Shown: in pieces, positions 20,057 through 28,701 of the stretch
Layout: each line of letters starts with the position of its first letter
Position numbering within the stretch: the first letter of the stretch is position 1
Origin: Candidatus Nitrosocosmicus franklandus
Lineage (GTDB): Archaea; Thermoproteota; Nitrososphaeria; Nitrososphaerales; Nitrososphaeraceae
Direction of reading: 5' to 3'
Assembly (NCBI RefSeq): GCF_900696045.1
Contig: NZ_LR216287.1
Span: forward strand, 1,717,854-1,781,853
Length of the DNA: 64,000 nucleotides
The notes under the pieces: generated by a model
Told to the model about the DNA's origin: nothing
Database searches by the model: none
Seen by the model: only the letters and a program-made list of their open reading frames with translations
Made by a program: the position numbers and the translations under genes

Positions 20057-20065
20057 TTTTTTTTT
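20057..20065 (+). terminator. T9 tract after the exported paralogue
   Basis: An uninterrupted oligo-T run immediately follows the TAA stop of the upstream gene; such runs act as intrinsic terminators in archaea. It is the clearest example in the window. Confidence 0.4.
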
Positions 20066-20185
20066 GTAGAGAAATATCTGAACTTTAAAGTAACTGTTTT
20101 TTATAGTAACGATAATTTCTACCTGCCTGTAGAAATGTTTGCTGTTATGTAGTAATTGATTTCAAATCGGAGGATCAGCAGTTCC

Positions 20186-20197
20186 TTTATATTAAAT
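20186..20197 (+). promoter_or_regulatory. TATA-like box for the kelch gene at 20216
   Basis: The TTTATATTAAATA tract centres about 25 nt upstream of the ATG at 20216. This spacing predicts a leaderless transcript and favours that ATG over the earlier TTG at 20156. Confidence 0.45.
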
Positions 20198-20215
20198 AAC
20201 AAAAAATTTGTACCT

Positions 20216-21220
20216 ATGAACTATATTTCAAATGTATATTTGACTGTTCTTTTATGTTTTTTTACGATATCAATAGTTTGCATTCTAAATCCATTTCAAT
20301 TTTCGTTTTCACAAATAAATTCAGACACTTACTGGACTAGGGGAGCTGACATGCCTGTTGTGACGACTGAAGCAACAGCTGCAAGAATTGGTGACGGAAT
20401 TTATGTAATAGGGGGATATGATGAAGAGGGCGAAGGAGTTGGAATGGTTGAAATGTATAATGCAACAACTGATACATGGGCCGAAGATATATCTCAACTA
20501 CCCCTTCCTCTTCATCATGTTTCTGCAGCTTCATTTGATGGCAAGTTATATGTTGCAGGTGGTTATACTGATGATTGGACTGCTAGTGATAGACTTTTCA
20601 TATATGACCCTACAACGAATCAATGGACTCAAGCAAATCCTATGCCCACACCAAGGGGGTATCCTAGTGCAGAATTTGTCAATGGAACCTTATACGTAAT
20701 AGGTGGCGATGGTGGCGAAGGGTATGAAAGAGCTTTGACTGCCAACGAGGCATATGACCCGACAACAAATCAGTGGACGGTCAAATCACCAATGCCAACA
20801 GCTAGACACCATGCAGCCTCTGCGGTTGTTGATGGCGAAATTTATGTGATAGGTGGTAGAATAGGTGAAGAATTAAACAATGTAGATCTTATAGAGAAAT
20901 ATAACCCAGTTTCTGATAGCTGGACTATTGATCTTGAACCGATGCCCTCAAAACGAAGCGGAAATGCTGCTACCTCATTGAATGGATATATTTATGTACT
21001 TGGAGGCGAACAAAATCAAGGCACATTCAATGACAATGAACGTTATGATCCAAAAACTGATACTTGGTCAAAGGAGCTGCCTATGATGAACGCTAGACAT
21101 GGATTGGGTGTGGTCTCTTTTGATAATAAGATTTATGCTATTGGTGGTGGACCTGAGCGCGGATTCTTTACTTCTGGGATAAATGAGATATATCATATGT
21201 CTAACGATACTGTTTCTTAA
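20216..21220 (+). CDS. Secreted kelch-repeat beta-propeller protein 1
   Basis: Start at MNYISNVYLT gives a signal segment (ending FSFSQ). About six kelch blades follow, recognised by repeats such as IGDGIYVIGGYDE, DGKLYVAGGYTD, NGTLYVIGGDGG and DGEIYVIGGRIG with MPTARHHAASAV. Kelch propellers bind ligands or act as sugar oxidases in some families; no copper or flavin-binding domain is fused here, so a binding role is more likely. It is closely related in sequence to the kelch gene at 25369. Extracellular. An upstream TTG at 20156 would add 20 residues and spoil the signal. Confidence 0.85.
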   Translation: MNYISNVYLTVLLCFFTISIVCILNPFQFSFSQINSDTYWTRGADMPVVTTEATAARIGDGIYVIGGYDEEGEGVGMVEMYNATTDTWAEDISQLPLPLHHVSAASFDGKLYVAGGYTDDWTASDRLFIYDPTTNQWTQANPMPTPRGYPSAEFVNGTLYVIGGDGGEGYERALTANEAYDPTTNQWTVKSPMPTARHHAASAVVDGEIYVIGGRIGEELNNVDLIEKYNPVSDSWTIDLEPMPSKRSGNAATSLNGYIYVLGGEQNQGTFNDNERYDPKTDTWSKELPMMNARHGLGVVSFDNKIYAIGGGPERGFFTSGINEIYHMSNDTVS

Positions 21221-21275
21221 TAAAGTTGTCATTCTGTCTACTACTATCTCGCATCTTTTTTTATTTTTTATATGC

Positions 21276-21450
21276 CATAAAATAAATAGCATAAATAGAC
21301 TCTATAAAATGATACAGACAGGACAATAAACGAACCCGACAACTCTCCTCCAATTACATCGAATATATGATAAAGTCCCAGATAAATTCTAGAGATACAC
21401 ACAAGAAATGCTTCTATTATTAGTAATACAGAAACTGTATATGGGCACTT
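21276..21450 (-). pseudogene. Degenerate C-terminal fragment of a PAP2 phosphatase gene
   Basis: On the minus strand, SVLLIIEAFLVCISRIYLG and the following FDVIGGELSGSFIVLSVSFY match the C-terminal part of the PAP2 protein at 8988-9665, and the DNA is also close to that gene (roughly 9015-9180). The catalytic His of SRx5H has become Tyr (SRIYLGLY), the frame breaks after VSFY, and the N-terminal two thirds are absent. It is a partial, inactive duplicate. The surrounding sequence (21221-21275 and 21451-21803) has no gene. Confidence 0.75.
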
Positions 21451-21803
21451 GATTGTAAATAATTTCCTTGTATTCAAAAAAGAGAATCTATGCTATATGT
21501 CTATCTAACTAATTTTTAATTCTAATTCAAACAACTGATCAAACTTGTGTATAAATCTGGATTACATGCTTGAATTTTCTTTATGTTGTTAAAAATAATT
21601 TTATCAGTTATTAATTTAGTCTGGTTCACTAATTATTATGAACTTAAAGGATGGACGGTCCAGAGTTAATGAGCATTTGGATATGAAAAGTCTTTAACTC
21701 CATTCCCGAATTTACCTAGAAAAAGATTACCAACAAAACGTGTAGAAGAATATGGATTCCCTGAGATCTTTAAAATAGATTTGGGTTGAAATACTCTGTT
21801 ATA
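21451..21803. other. 350-bp spacer
   Basis: Nothing recognised except AT-rich sequence and the end of the PAP2 fragment. Confidence 0.5.
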
Positions 21804-22829
21804 TCAGGTTCCTGCCGTATTTTTATCGTTACCAGGAATTAGTATTTCATTTATACTTAAAGCTTGAAGGCCTTTGTGTTGACCTCCAAATACATATATT
21901 TTATCGTTATATGCAGCTACTGCTAAACCGGATCTATCAACTTTCATATCTGGTTCTACCGACCATTTATTGGTAATCGGATCGTATCTTTCAACGTTAA
22001 TATTGGCACCATCTGCCATCTGACCTCCAAATACATATATTTCCCCATTTAAAGATTCTGCTGCAAATCCGCTCCTTCTTATGGGCATAGGATCCATTGA
22101 AGTCCATTTGTCTGTTTTTGGATCATACATCATGTTATCATCAAGATTTGTCAGAGCGTCGTTTATTTCATTGGGAACCCCGTTACCAAATAATCTCCCA
22201 CCCAAAACGTAGATCTTGTCATCTACAACTGCAGAGGAGGCATGATGTTTGGGACCATTTTTCTCTGGCATTGGACTCTTTTCCACCCAAGTATCGTTTT
22301 CTATATGATATGCAAAATTGGTTGCTACAGGATTGTGATCAAAATCTAAACCTGAGATTGCATAAATAGTTCCGTTGATAACTTCTGCAACATGGCAGCA
22401 TCGCGGATCTGGTAACGGTGTTCCTTCAGTCCATTCGTTAGTTGCAGGATCATAGATTAACACCTTGTCTGTTGTGATCTTGTCTTGCAAAAATCCTCCT
22501 ATTACGTAGATTTTGTCATTGTAAACGACCGAAGGTGCGTGATCCAAACTATAAGGCAATGGAGCACCACTAGTCCATTTGTCTGTATTTGGATCGTAGA
22601 TTTCTACAATATTCACTGCTCCATCGGCTCTATAGTCTGCTCCACCTATCACGTATATTTTATCATCAACCACTGCTGCAGTTATTTCAGTTCTATTTGT
22701 AGGCATTTCTTTTCCTATTGTCCAGGTTGAGTTTTCAACTCCCTCTGTATTCCCTGGTGGTGATAATAATAATGACACAAACCCAATAGTAACTATTAGT
22801 GGAAAAATTAGTCTGATCCCTAACCTCAT
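21804..22829 (-). CDS. Secreted kelch-repeat beta-propeller protein 2
   Basis: Signal segment MRLGIRLIFPLIVTIGFVSL, then about six kelch blades: DDKIYVIGGADY, NDKIYVIGGFLQ, NGTIYAISGLDFD, DDKIYVLGGRLFG, NGEIYVFGGQMADG and NDKIYVFGGQHKG. It is more distant from kelch genes 1 and 3 than they are from each other. The alternating strand order of the three genes suggests separate transcription. Likely an extracellular ligand- or glycan-binding protein. Confidence 0.85.
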   Translation of the reverse strand: MRLGIRLIFPLIVTIGFVSLLLSPPGNTEGVENSTWTIGKEMPTNRTEITAAVVDDKIYVIGGADYRADGAVNIVEIYDPNTDKWTSGAPLPYSLDHAPSVVYNDKIYVIGGFLQDKITTDKVLIYDPATNEWTEGTPLPDPRCCHVAEVINGTIYAISGLDFDHNPVATNFAYHIENDTWVEKSPMPEKNGPKHHASSAVVDDKIYVLGGRLFGNGVPNEINDALTNLDDNMMYDPKTDKWTSMDPMPIRRSGFAAESLNGEIYVFGGQMADGANINVERYDPITNKWSVEPDMKVDRSGLAVAAYNDKIYVFGGQHKGLQALSINEILIPGNDKNTAGT

Positions 22830-22943
22830 AATTGAGGCAATCTACTTTAGAAATGTCTTATATCTTTTTGTCAGATTATCGAGAATGATATATACCGTGT
22901 ACACAGTACGTACAAATGAATATGAAGTAAATAATATCTCTCA

Positions 22944-23471
22944 CTAGGATCCATTTACTATTACTTCCGGAGTGATATTCTTTAGTTCAAGTGTTTCAGG
23001 TGACAATGCTCTTATCGATGAGATCTGATCATTGAGCCACCCGAGAGTTTGAACATTGTGTTTTCCTGGTCCTAGTATCATACAATTGCCTGCATAGCTT
23101 TCATGCTCACACACCTCTACCATATGTCCGCTCGTATTGTTTTCGTCTATTGATATTATTAGACTACTTATGGAATCGTGAAACTGACCACCTATGAACG
23201 GAGTGTTTTGATCTATAACGGTGCTATTTCCAGTAAAATTCTTGTGAATAAAGACTTGAGCTGCAAAATGACTGGTTGTATTTGCAACTGCTGTATTATT
23301 TGCAACTGCTGTATTATTTGCAACGAACTCATACAAACTATTATCCTCTGGGTTTATCTCAGATTGACTAGCAATACTCGCTTGTGCCTTTTCTATATGA
23401 GGTATAGTTAAGCCGGTTAATAAGGTTCCAATCATGAAAATCAAAATAACAAGACCACATCTATTTTGCAT
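22944..23471 (-). CDS. Secreted beta/gamma-crystallin-domain protein
   Basis: From the Met at 23471 the protein opens with a signal segment. It has an Ala/Val/Asn repeat (an 18-bp unit at 23281-23316), then two crystallin Greek-key halves: AAQVFIHKNFTGNSTVI followed by FHDSISSLII, and EVCEHESYAGNCMIL followed by LNDQISSIRAL. The paired HDSISS/NDQISS segments correspond to the Ca2+-binding (N/D)(N/D)xx(S/T)S motif of microbial beta/gamma-crystallins; the first half has His in place of the first Asn/Asp. Such domains often stabilise extracellular matrix or cell surface and bind calcium. An earlier TTG at 23498 is less likely. Confidence 0.8.
   Translation of the reverse strand: MQNRCGLVILIFMIGTLLTGLTIPHIEKAQASIASQSEINPEDNSLYEFVANNTAVANNTAVANTTSHFAAQVFIHKNFTGNSTVIDQNTPFIGGQFHDSISSLIISIDENNTSGHMVEVCEHESYAGNCMILGPGKHNVQTLGWLNDQISSIRALSPETLELKNITPEVIVNGS
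23281..23324. repeat. 18-bp in-frame tandem repeat
   Basis: Two identical 18-bp units plus a partial third encode VANNTAVANNTA-type residues in the crystallin-domain gene. Copy number could vary without breaking the frame. Confidence 0.7.
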
Positions 23472-23619
23472 ATCAAAGAAAATTTTAGGGGGAGGCAATA
23501 AAAACTTGTATCAGATTCTATGTTTTGAGATGATACTACCTAAGTAAATTCTGAAAATTGAATAAAGGGTTTACATATGATACCGTGTTTTACTCTATCA
23601 AAAAATAATATGCTTTTCT

Positions 23620-24843
23620 TTATATTTCACTCGCATTGAACTGGTGTAATAATTTAGGACTGTCTATTACTAATTCGTTAAATTTATCCATGGAAATTGT
23701 TTTAATGGGATCCATTAGGTGATTATTGGAAATTGCACCGGTTCTTGAGCTTGTTTGATTAGTTTTTTGTTCCAAAACAAGTAAGTGATTTTTGATATCT
23801 CTGGTTATATCTGTGTTACAAATTTTACTATTATTTATTGCACTGAGAGATTCTTGAAGCATGCCTATGATGTGATCATTCCCCTTATCTTCGTGAAAAT
23901 GAGGATTTCTAGTTTCTATTTGAAATATTTCTACACTATCTTTATGAAGTCTTGAAGATTCTTTAATTATTCCTCCAAAATTTTCTAATATGTTAATTAG
24001 TTCATAAGGTTCCACTGAATATCCGCTTGCAAATTGCATGTTCTCAGCAAGGCTCATGGATAGTGCATGTTCTCCGGCGTTTCCTGTAGTAATTATATCT
24101 GTCTCATAACCTGTAATATAAGAAATTAAATCATTAAGATATTTGTTGCTATGTTCAGATACACGTCCCCATCTAGGAAAATAAACTTTGTTATTCGCTA
24201 CTTTTGGTTTCGATCGCCAACATATTCGTATGTTACTCATGCGTGATTGCGACATTGCAAACCCTGATGCAAATATTTTTACATACTCATTGACTGCACC
24301 AGGAAAATAATTATCACTATCAATAAATCCAACATACTCTTTTTCTTGCATCTTTGCTAATAAGATCCCAATTACCATTCCTTCTGCTTTGCCACGCCTA
24401 ACTTGGCTGTGTTGATCTAGAATTGAAGTATAATTTAGTTTGTGAAATATTCGACTAAGATTAGGATCTCGTTGATGTATAATGGAAATTCTTTTATTAG
24501 AAAACTGAGAAAATTGCTTTACCATTTCTACTTCCATCGCATATCGGTCAACGGGTGTTCTTTGACTATTAGACACGATAATAATTAGACATTCATTAGG
24601 AATGCCGCTCAAAACCCCTTCCAATAAACTTAATTTTTCGTTCTTTACCGGAATAACTACTGCCATCTTAGTACATTTTTTTGAGAGCTTTCTATTGTCA
24701 AATGCTATTGTAGACGTATTATTATTACGCTGATTATTAGAATTCACTACGTTTCCTGAATCTATTTCATAAATTTTTTGAAGTGAGTGGATTTTTATTG
24801 AGCCTATAGTTTCAGTATATTTGGGTGGAAAGTCTAATCTCAT
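23620..24843 (-). CDS. mpgS: Mannosyl-3-phosphoglycerate synthase (GT55)
   Basis: Recognisable GT55 features: MAVVIPVKNEKLSLLEGVL at the GDP-mannose site, IIIVSNSQRTPVDRYA, IIHQRDPNLSRIF, RRGKAEGMVIGILLAKM, the metal-binding YVGFIDSDNYFPGAV, and ITTGNAGEHALSMSLAENM. The enzyme joins GDP-mannose to 3-phosphoglycerate, and the product is dephosphorylated to the compatible solute mannosylglycerate. I see no dedicated phosphatase nearby. The first 60 residues and a Ser/Asn-rich segment at 30-50 extend the core. Cytoplasmic. Low-salt or desiccation-related regulation is possible but not visible. Confidence 0.9.
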   Translation of the reverse strand: MRLDFPPKYTETIGSIKIHSLQKIYEIDSGNVVNSNNQRNNNTSTIAFDNRKLSKKCTKMAVVIPVKNEKLSLLEGVLSGIPNECLIIIVSNSQRTPVDRYAMEVEMVKQFSQFSNKRISIIHQRDPNLSRIFHKLNYTSILDQHSQVRRGKAEGMVIGILLAKMQEKEYVGFIDSDNYFPGAVNEYVKIFASGFAMSQSRMSNIRICWRSKPKVANNKVYFPRWGRVSEHSNKYLNDLISYITGYETDIITTGNAGEHALSMSLAENMQFASGYSVEPYELINILENFGGIIKESSRLHKDSVEIFQIETRNPHFHEDKGNDHIIGMLQESLSAINNSKICNTDITRDIKNHLLVLEQKTNQTSSRTGAISNNHLMDPIKTISMDKFNELVIDSPKLLHQFNASEI

Positions 24844-25368
24844 CTGTCTTACATCCTATATACATGATAATTTAATAACGGTATACAATATTTCTAATTT
24901 TGGTTACTTCAGATATTTAACTTTTACTAATGCGACAACCAGTCAAAAATCAATGTTGTTCTTTTATACGTCATTTTTTGACCGTCAGGATAACTTGTGG
25001 TAACATTAACAAACTGAGACTAATAATTCATTTGAGCCCTCACTGGTAACACTAATTTATTGCGACATAAAGTTGGTTTTGTATATAGTACCTAATATCA
25101 AAATATATAAATTTTTTCTTGATTCAAAACAATATTCTATCTATAATGTACTAATTATTGGTAAAAAGGAATTCTTGTTCCGTGGAATCAAATTATAGAT
25201 CCATCTAGATGTTTTATTGATACTGTATTTGGTTTGAGAAATAGCATAATTCTATGACTGATTTCTCATCTTGATAGTATCTGACGAATTTGGACTCGTT
25301 ATATACTTGTTATCATTTGTGAGGATTGTCGTGTCTTTTATATTATTAGTTCATAATTGATTGTATTT
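24844..25368. other. 525-bp spacer
   Basis: Promoter region for divergent genes (GT55 on one side, kelch on the other), with AT-rich tracts and no supported gene. Confidence 0.5.
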
Positions 25369-26361
25369 ATGAATAACAAATACTTTGTTTATGCACTTTC
25401 TTGTGGATTTGTCTTTTTCTGGATATTTTTATTGTTGATCATACAAAATCCGGGTATTGTATTGGCTCAGAATTCCAGTACCAATGGAACGTGGATAATT
25501 GGATCTTCTATGCCTAATCCTAGAACCGAAGTTACTGCAGTATCTTTGAACGATACTTTGTATGTAATTGGCGGCTTTACAAGAGATGGTATAAATACGA
25601 ACCTGGTTGAGAGATATAATTTTACTAGTAACAGTTGGGATGATGGTATCAAACCTTTGCCTATTCCATTACATCATGCTTCGGCAACTGCAAACGGTGG
25701 AAAGATTTTCGTAATAGGTGGGTATTACGGAGATTGGGTCCCAAGTAATAAGCTATTTGTCTATGATCCAATTACTAATAATTGGACTACTGGTCCTTCC
25801 ATGCCAACTAGTAGAGGCTCACCTGTATCCAATTTTGTAGATGGTAAGCTGTACGTTATCGGCGGAGATAGTAACGATAATTCTCTTTCGAACGTTGAAG
25901 TTTATGATCCAACAACGAAGAATTGGACTATTCTTTCTCCAATGCCAACAGCTAGACACCATGCAGCTTCTGCTGTTGTCGACGGCGAAATTTATGTCAT
26001 CGGAGGACGAATTACCAATTCTTTGGTAAACGTCGATATCGTGGAAAAATATGATCCCAAATTAGACAAATGGATTTCGGATTTAAGTCCTATGCCATCA
26101 AAAAGAAGCGGTATTGCAGCTACGTCCATAGATGGTTTTATCTATGTCTTGGGTGGAGAACAAAATCAAGACACATTCAATGATAATGAACGTTATGATC
26201 CTTATTCTGACCTGTGGTCTATAGAGCAACCAATGCCTACTGCTAGACATGGACTGGGTGTTACTTCTATTGATGATAAGATTTTTGCAATTGGTGGAGG
26301 TCCACATCCTGGTTTGACGGTGACCGGTCAGAATGAGATATATTTTTTGAGTGACAAGTAG
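25369..26361 (+). CDS. Secreted kelch-repeat beta-propeller protein 3
   Basis: Starts at MNNKYFVYALS with a signal segment ending VLAQNSS. The blades are seen in NDTLYVIGGFTR, GGKIFVIGGYYGD, DGKLYVIGGDSN, DGEIYVIGGRITN, DGFIYVLGGEQNQ and DDKIFAIGGGPHPG. The stretch MPTARHHAASAVVDGEIYVI is identical in kelch protein 1, and the DNA around it is also close, so the pair arose by duplication. A TTG four codons upstream is the alternative start. Extracellular; ligand unknown. Confidence 0.85.
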   Translation: MNNKYFVYALSCGFVFFWIFLLLIIQNPGIVLAQNSSTNGTWIIGSSMPNPRTEVTAVSLNDTLYVIGGFTRDGINTNLVERYNFTSNSWDDGIKPLPIPLHHASATANGGKIFVIGGYYGDWVPSNKLFVYDPITNNWTTGPSMPTSRGSPVSNFVDGKLYVIGGDSNDNSLSNVEVYDPTTKNWTILSPMPTARHHAASAVVDGEIYVIGGRITNSLVNVDIVEKYDPKLDKWISDLSPMPSKRSGIAATSIDGFIYVLGGEQNQDTFNDNERYDPYSDLWSIEQPMPTARHGLGVTSIDDKIFAIGGGPHPGLTVTGQNEIYFLSDK

Positions 26362-26751
26362 TTTATCATTTCTTTATTTCTTTTTTCTTTGCATGAATTT
26401 TTTGTCCTATCAATCACCTGTTTTTCATCAAAACAGGTTCATTGCAATTTCTGGATACTACATTGGTTTAATGGTATTAATCTACAAGATATTATGTTAA
26501 CTTGTGTGGTTTTCTTAGATATTGTGGCTAATCTTGTAAAAAAAACCTTGGCTTTAATACATGTTGAATATGATACTTGTTGTTTTATGTCCCATCTATA
26601 TGAGGTAAAAGCTTTCCCTTTTTAATCAGCATCCCAGTGAGTCTTGTTGTAATCTAAATTTATCGTCATCTTTCCTATAGTCTTTTTATTTGCTTACCTT
26701 TTTTATGGTTCTGGCCAGTTTATACTTGGTAGTGGCTATGAAAAAATAAGG

Positions 26752-26789
26752 TTATCTAAATAAAAGGAAATTATCTAAATAAAAGGAAA
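26752..26789. repeat. Perfect 19-bp tandem repeat (two units)
   Basis: Two adjacent identical AT-rich 19-bp units lie about 100 bp upstream of the secreted sugar-dehydrogenase gene. They may be slippage or a regulatory element. Confidence 0.7.
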
Positions 26790-26856
26790 AATAGTTGACT
26801 ATTCATTTAAATCGAGGTTCATTTCGCATTTGTCGTTAGAAACCTTAATTAAATTA

Positions 26857-26864
26857 AAATATTT
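26857..26864 (+). promoter_or_regulatory. TATA-like box for the gene at 26887
   Basis: AAAATATT centres about 26 nt before the ATG at 26887, predicting a leaderless transcript and supporting that start rather than the TTG at 26830. Confidence 0.4.
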
Positions 26865-26886
26865 CATACTATTGTTAGACTACTCC

Positions 26887-28701
26887 ATGTTTGTTAGACT
26901 TAAGCCGTTAATAGCCTTTTTCGCTATATCTTTGATTCTCCTTTCTTCTATTTCCTCCTCTTATGTTCAAATTTCCTTTGGTGCATATGCAAAAGCACCA
27001 TTGTCCCCCTATGGCCCGACAGTAAACGATGATAGTCTTACTGTTGAAAAACTAGTTGATGGCTTAGCATTTCCAACTAGCATGGCATTTCTGGGCCCTA
27101 ACGATATTCTTGTGACTGAAAAAAATACAGGCCAGGTAAAAAGAATTACCAATGGATATTTGGCTCCACAACCAGTGCTTGACGTACCTGTAGCAAATGC
27201 CATAGAAAGAGGGTTGTTAGGAATTGCTATATCAAAACATCCCGATGGAAAAACATACGTTTTTCTTTCATACACAGAATCTGGTGATGGTGTCGATGGT
27301 AGCGATGTTGAACGATTTGTGGACCCATTAGGTAATCGACTATATAGATACGAGTTTGTCGATGGCAGGTTGATTAATCCTGTATTATTATTAGATTTAA
27401 CTGCAACTCCTCCAAATGGTAGAGCAGAACACAATGGAGGTAAGGTCCTAATCGGTCCTGACAATAATGTTTACTTTATGGTCGGAGAAGTTGGCGGACA
27501 TAGAACTCAGGCTCAGAATATTCTTTTTGGTCCACCACCTAATGGTTTGGGAGGGGTATTGAGAGTTACCCAGGATGGTGAGATTGTTGATCCTAATGAA
27601 CCTATTTTCGGCGAAGGCTTACCGCTGAATGTATATTATGCAATGGGTATTCGAAATAGCTTTGGAATGGACTTTGATCCATTGACTGGAAACCTTTGGG
27701 ATACTGAAAATGGGCCAGATACTGGTGATGAAATTAATCTAGTGTTTCCAGGATTTAACAGTGGATGGGTTCAAGTTCAAGGCTATATAGAGGATGATCT
27801 TCTTGAAAATGAGGTTTTTGATGAATCTGCTCTGGTATCTTTTGGAGAAAGCCAATATGCGGATCCAAAATTTGTATGGGAATGGCCCGCGGGTTTGACT
27901 GCTTTGAAATTCCTGAATTCTCACAGATTAGGCGATGAATATGCGAATAACATGTTTGTAGGCGATATTAATAACGGGTTATTATATAGATTTACACTCA
28001 ATGAAGCCAGGGATGCAATTTTCATAAACGATACATATGTGGGTGATATAGAAGCACTTCAAGATAACAAGATCGAAGATCCGAAAGAAAATCAACCTCT
28101 AATATTTGGTCAAGGTTTTGGTGGTATAACCGATCTTCAAGTTGGGCCAGACGGTTATCTGTATGTATTGAGCTATACCGGATCCCTCTTTAGAATATTG
28201 CCAATATCTGATAGTGTTATACCTCGATCTCCGGCTGTAGTAGCTGTTGAACAAGAAGCAGTACGTAACCAGTCTGTTCCTGCGGTAATATTGGGAATAG
28301 ATGGTGACGACTCTTATTCACCAAATCCAATAGAGATCGAAGTAGGTCAAACAATAACTTGGTATAATGGAGATACCATATCTCATACCGTAACTTCTGG
28401 ACGAGATGGTGATGCTGATGAGGGTAGCTTATTTGATTCGGATGCTATAATACCTAATCATTCTTATTCCCTTACCTTTATCACTCCTGGAGAATACCCA
28501 TATTACTGTATATATCATCCTACCATGGTAGGTGATGTCGTCGTTGACGAAGTTGGATCGGGTTCATCTACATCTGATGATGAAGACTCCTCAAGCGATG
28601 ATGAAGACTCCTCAAGCGATGATGAAGACTCCTCAAGCGATGATGAAGACTCCTCAAGCGATGATGAAGACTCCTCAAGCGATGATGAAGACGAAGCATA
28701 A
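26887..28701 (+). CDS. Secreted glucose/sorbosone-dehydrogenase propeller with C-terminal cupredoxin and acidic repeat tail
   Basis: Signal segment MFVRLKPLIAFFAISLILL; residues about 35-450 form a PQQ-type sugar-dehydrogenase propeller (EHNGGKVLIGPDNNVYFMV, YAMGIRNSFGMDFDP, TGDEINLVFPGFNSGW). Residues 470-560 are a plastocyanin-like cupredoxin with type-1 copper ligands visible as SHTV, YYCIYHP and TMVG (His, Cys, His, Met). The tail is five perfect repeats of SDDEDSS. A single polypeptide thus joins a sugar oxidase fold to a copper electron carrier, so electrons could pass to the membrane chain (inference). An upstream TTG at 26830 would add an atypical extension. Confidence 0.85.
   Translation: MFVRLKPLIAFFAISLILLSSISSSYVQISFGAYAKAPLSPYGPTVNDDSLTVEKLVDGLAFPTSMAFLGPNDILVTEKNTGQVKRITNGYLAPQPVLDVPVANAIERGLLGIAISKHPDGKTYVFLSYTESGDGVDGSDVERFVDPLGNRLYRYEFVDGRLINPVLLLDLTATPPNGRAEHNGGKVLIGPDNNVYFMVGEVGGHRTQAQNILFGPPPNGLGGVLRVTQDGEIVDPNEPIFGEGLPLNVYYAMGIRNSFGMDFDPLTGNLWDTENGPDTGDEINLVFPGFNSGWVQVQGYIEDDLLENEVFDESALVSFGESQYADPKFVWEWPAGLTALKFLNSHRLGDEYANNMFVGDINNGLLYRFTLNEARDAIFINDTYVGDIEALQDNKIEDPKENQPLIFGQGFGGITDLQVGPDGYLYVLSYTGSLFRILPISDSVIPRSPAVVAVEQEAVRNQSVPAVILGIDGDDSYSPNPIEIEVGQTITWYNGDTISHTVTSGRDGDADEGSLFDSDAIIPNHSYSLTFITPGEYPYYCIYHPTMVGDVVVDEVGSGSSTSDDEDSSSDDEDSSSDDEDSSSDDEDSSSDDEDSSSDDEDEA
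28576..28680 (+). repeat. Five tandem 21-bp repeats encoding an acidic SDDEDSS tail
   Basis: Five identical 21-bp units run in frame at the end of the sugar-dehydrogenase/cupredoxin gene, then a partial unit leads to the stop. Perfect identity implies recent expansion or homogenisation. The antisense strand carries an open frame only because of the repeat. Confidence 0.9.

Larger units (their letters stand above)
26362..26886. other. 525-bp spacer with a short direct repeat
   Basis: Contains a 19-bp direct repeat (26752-26770 and 26771-26789). A 78-codon plus-strand frame (26389-26625) has no protein-like composition, so I do not call it. The TATA-like tract 26857-26864 serves the gene at 26887. 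Confidence 0.5.

Noticed and set aside
26389-26625. 78-codon plus-strand frame downstream of kelch gene 3
   Set aside because: Cys/Phe-rich chance frame without a domain.
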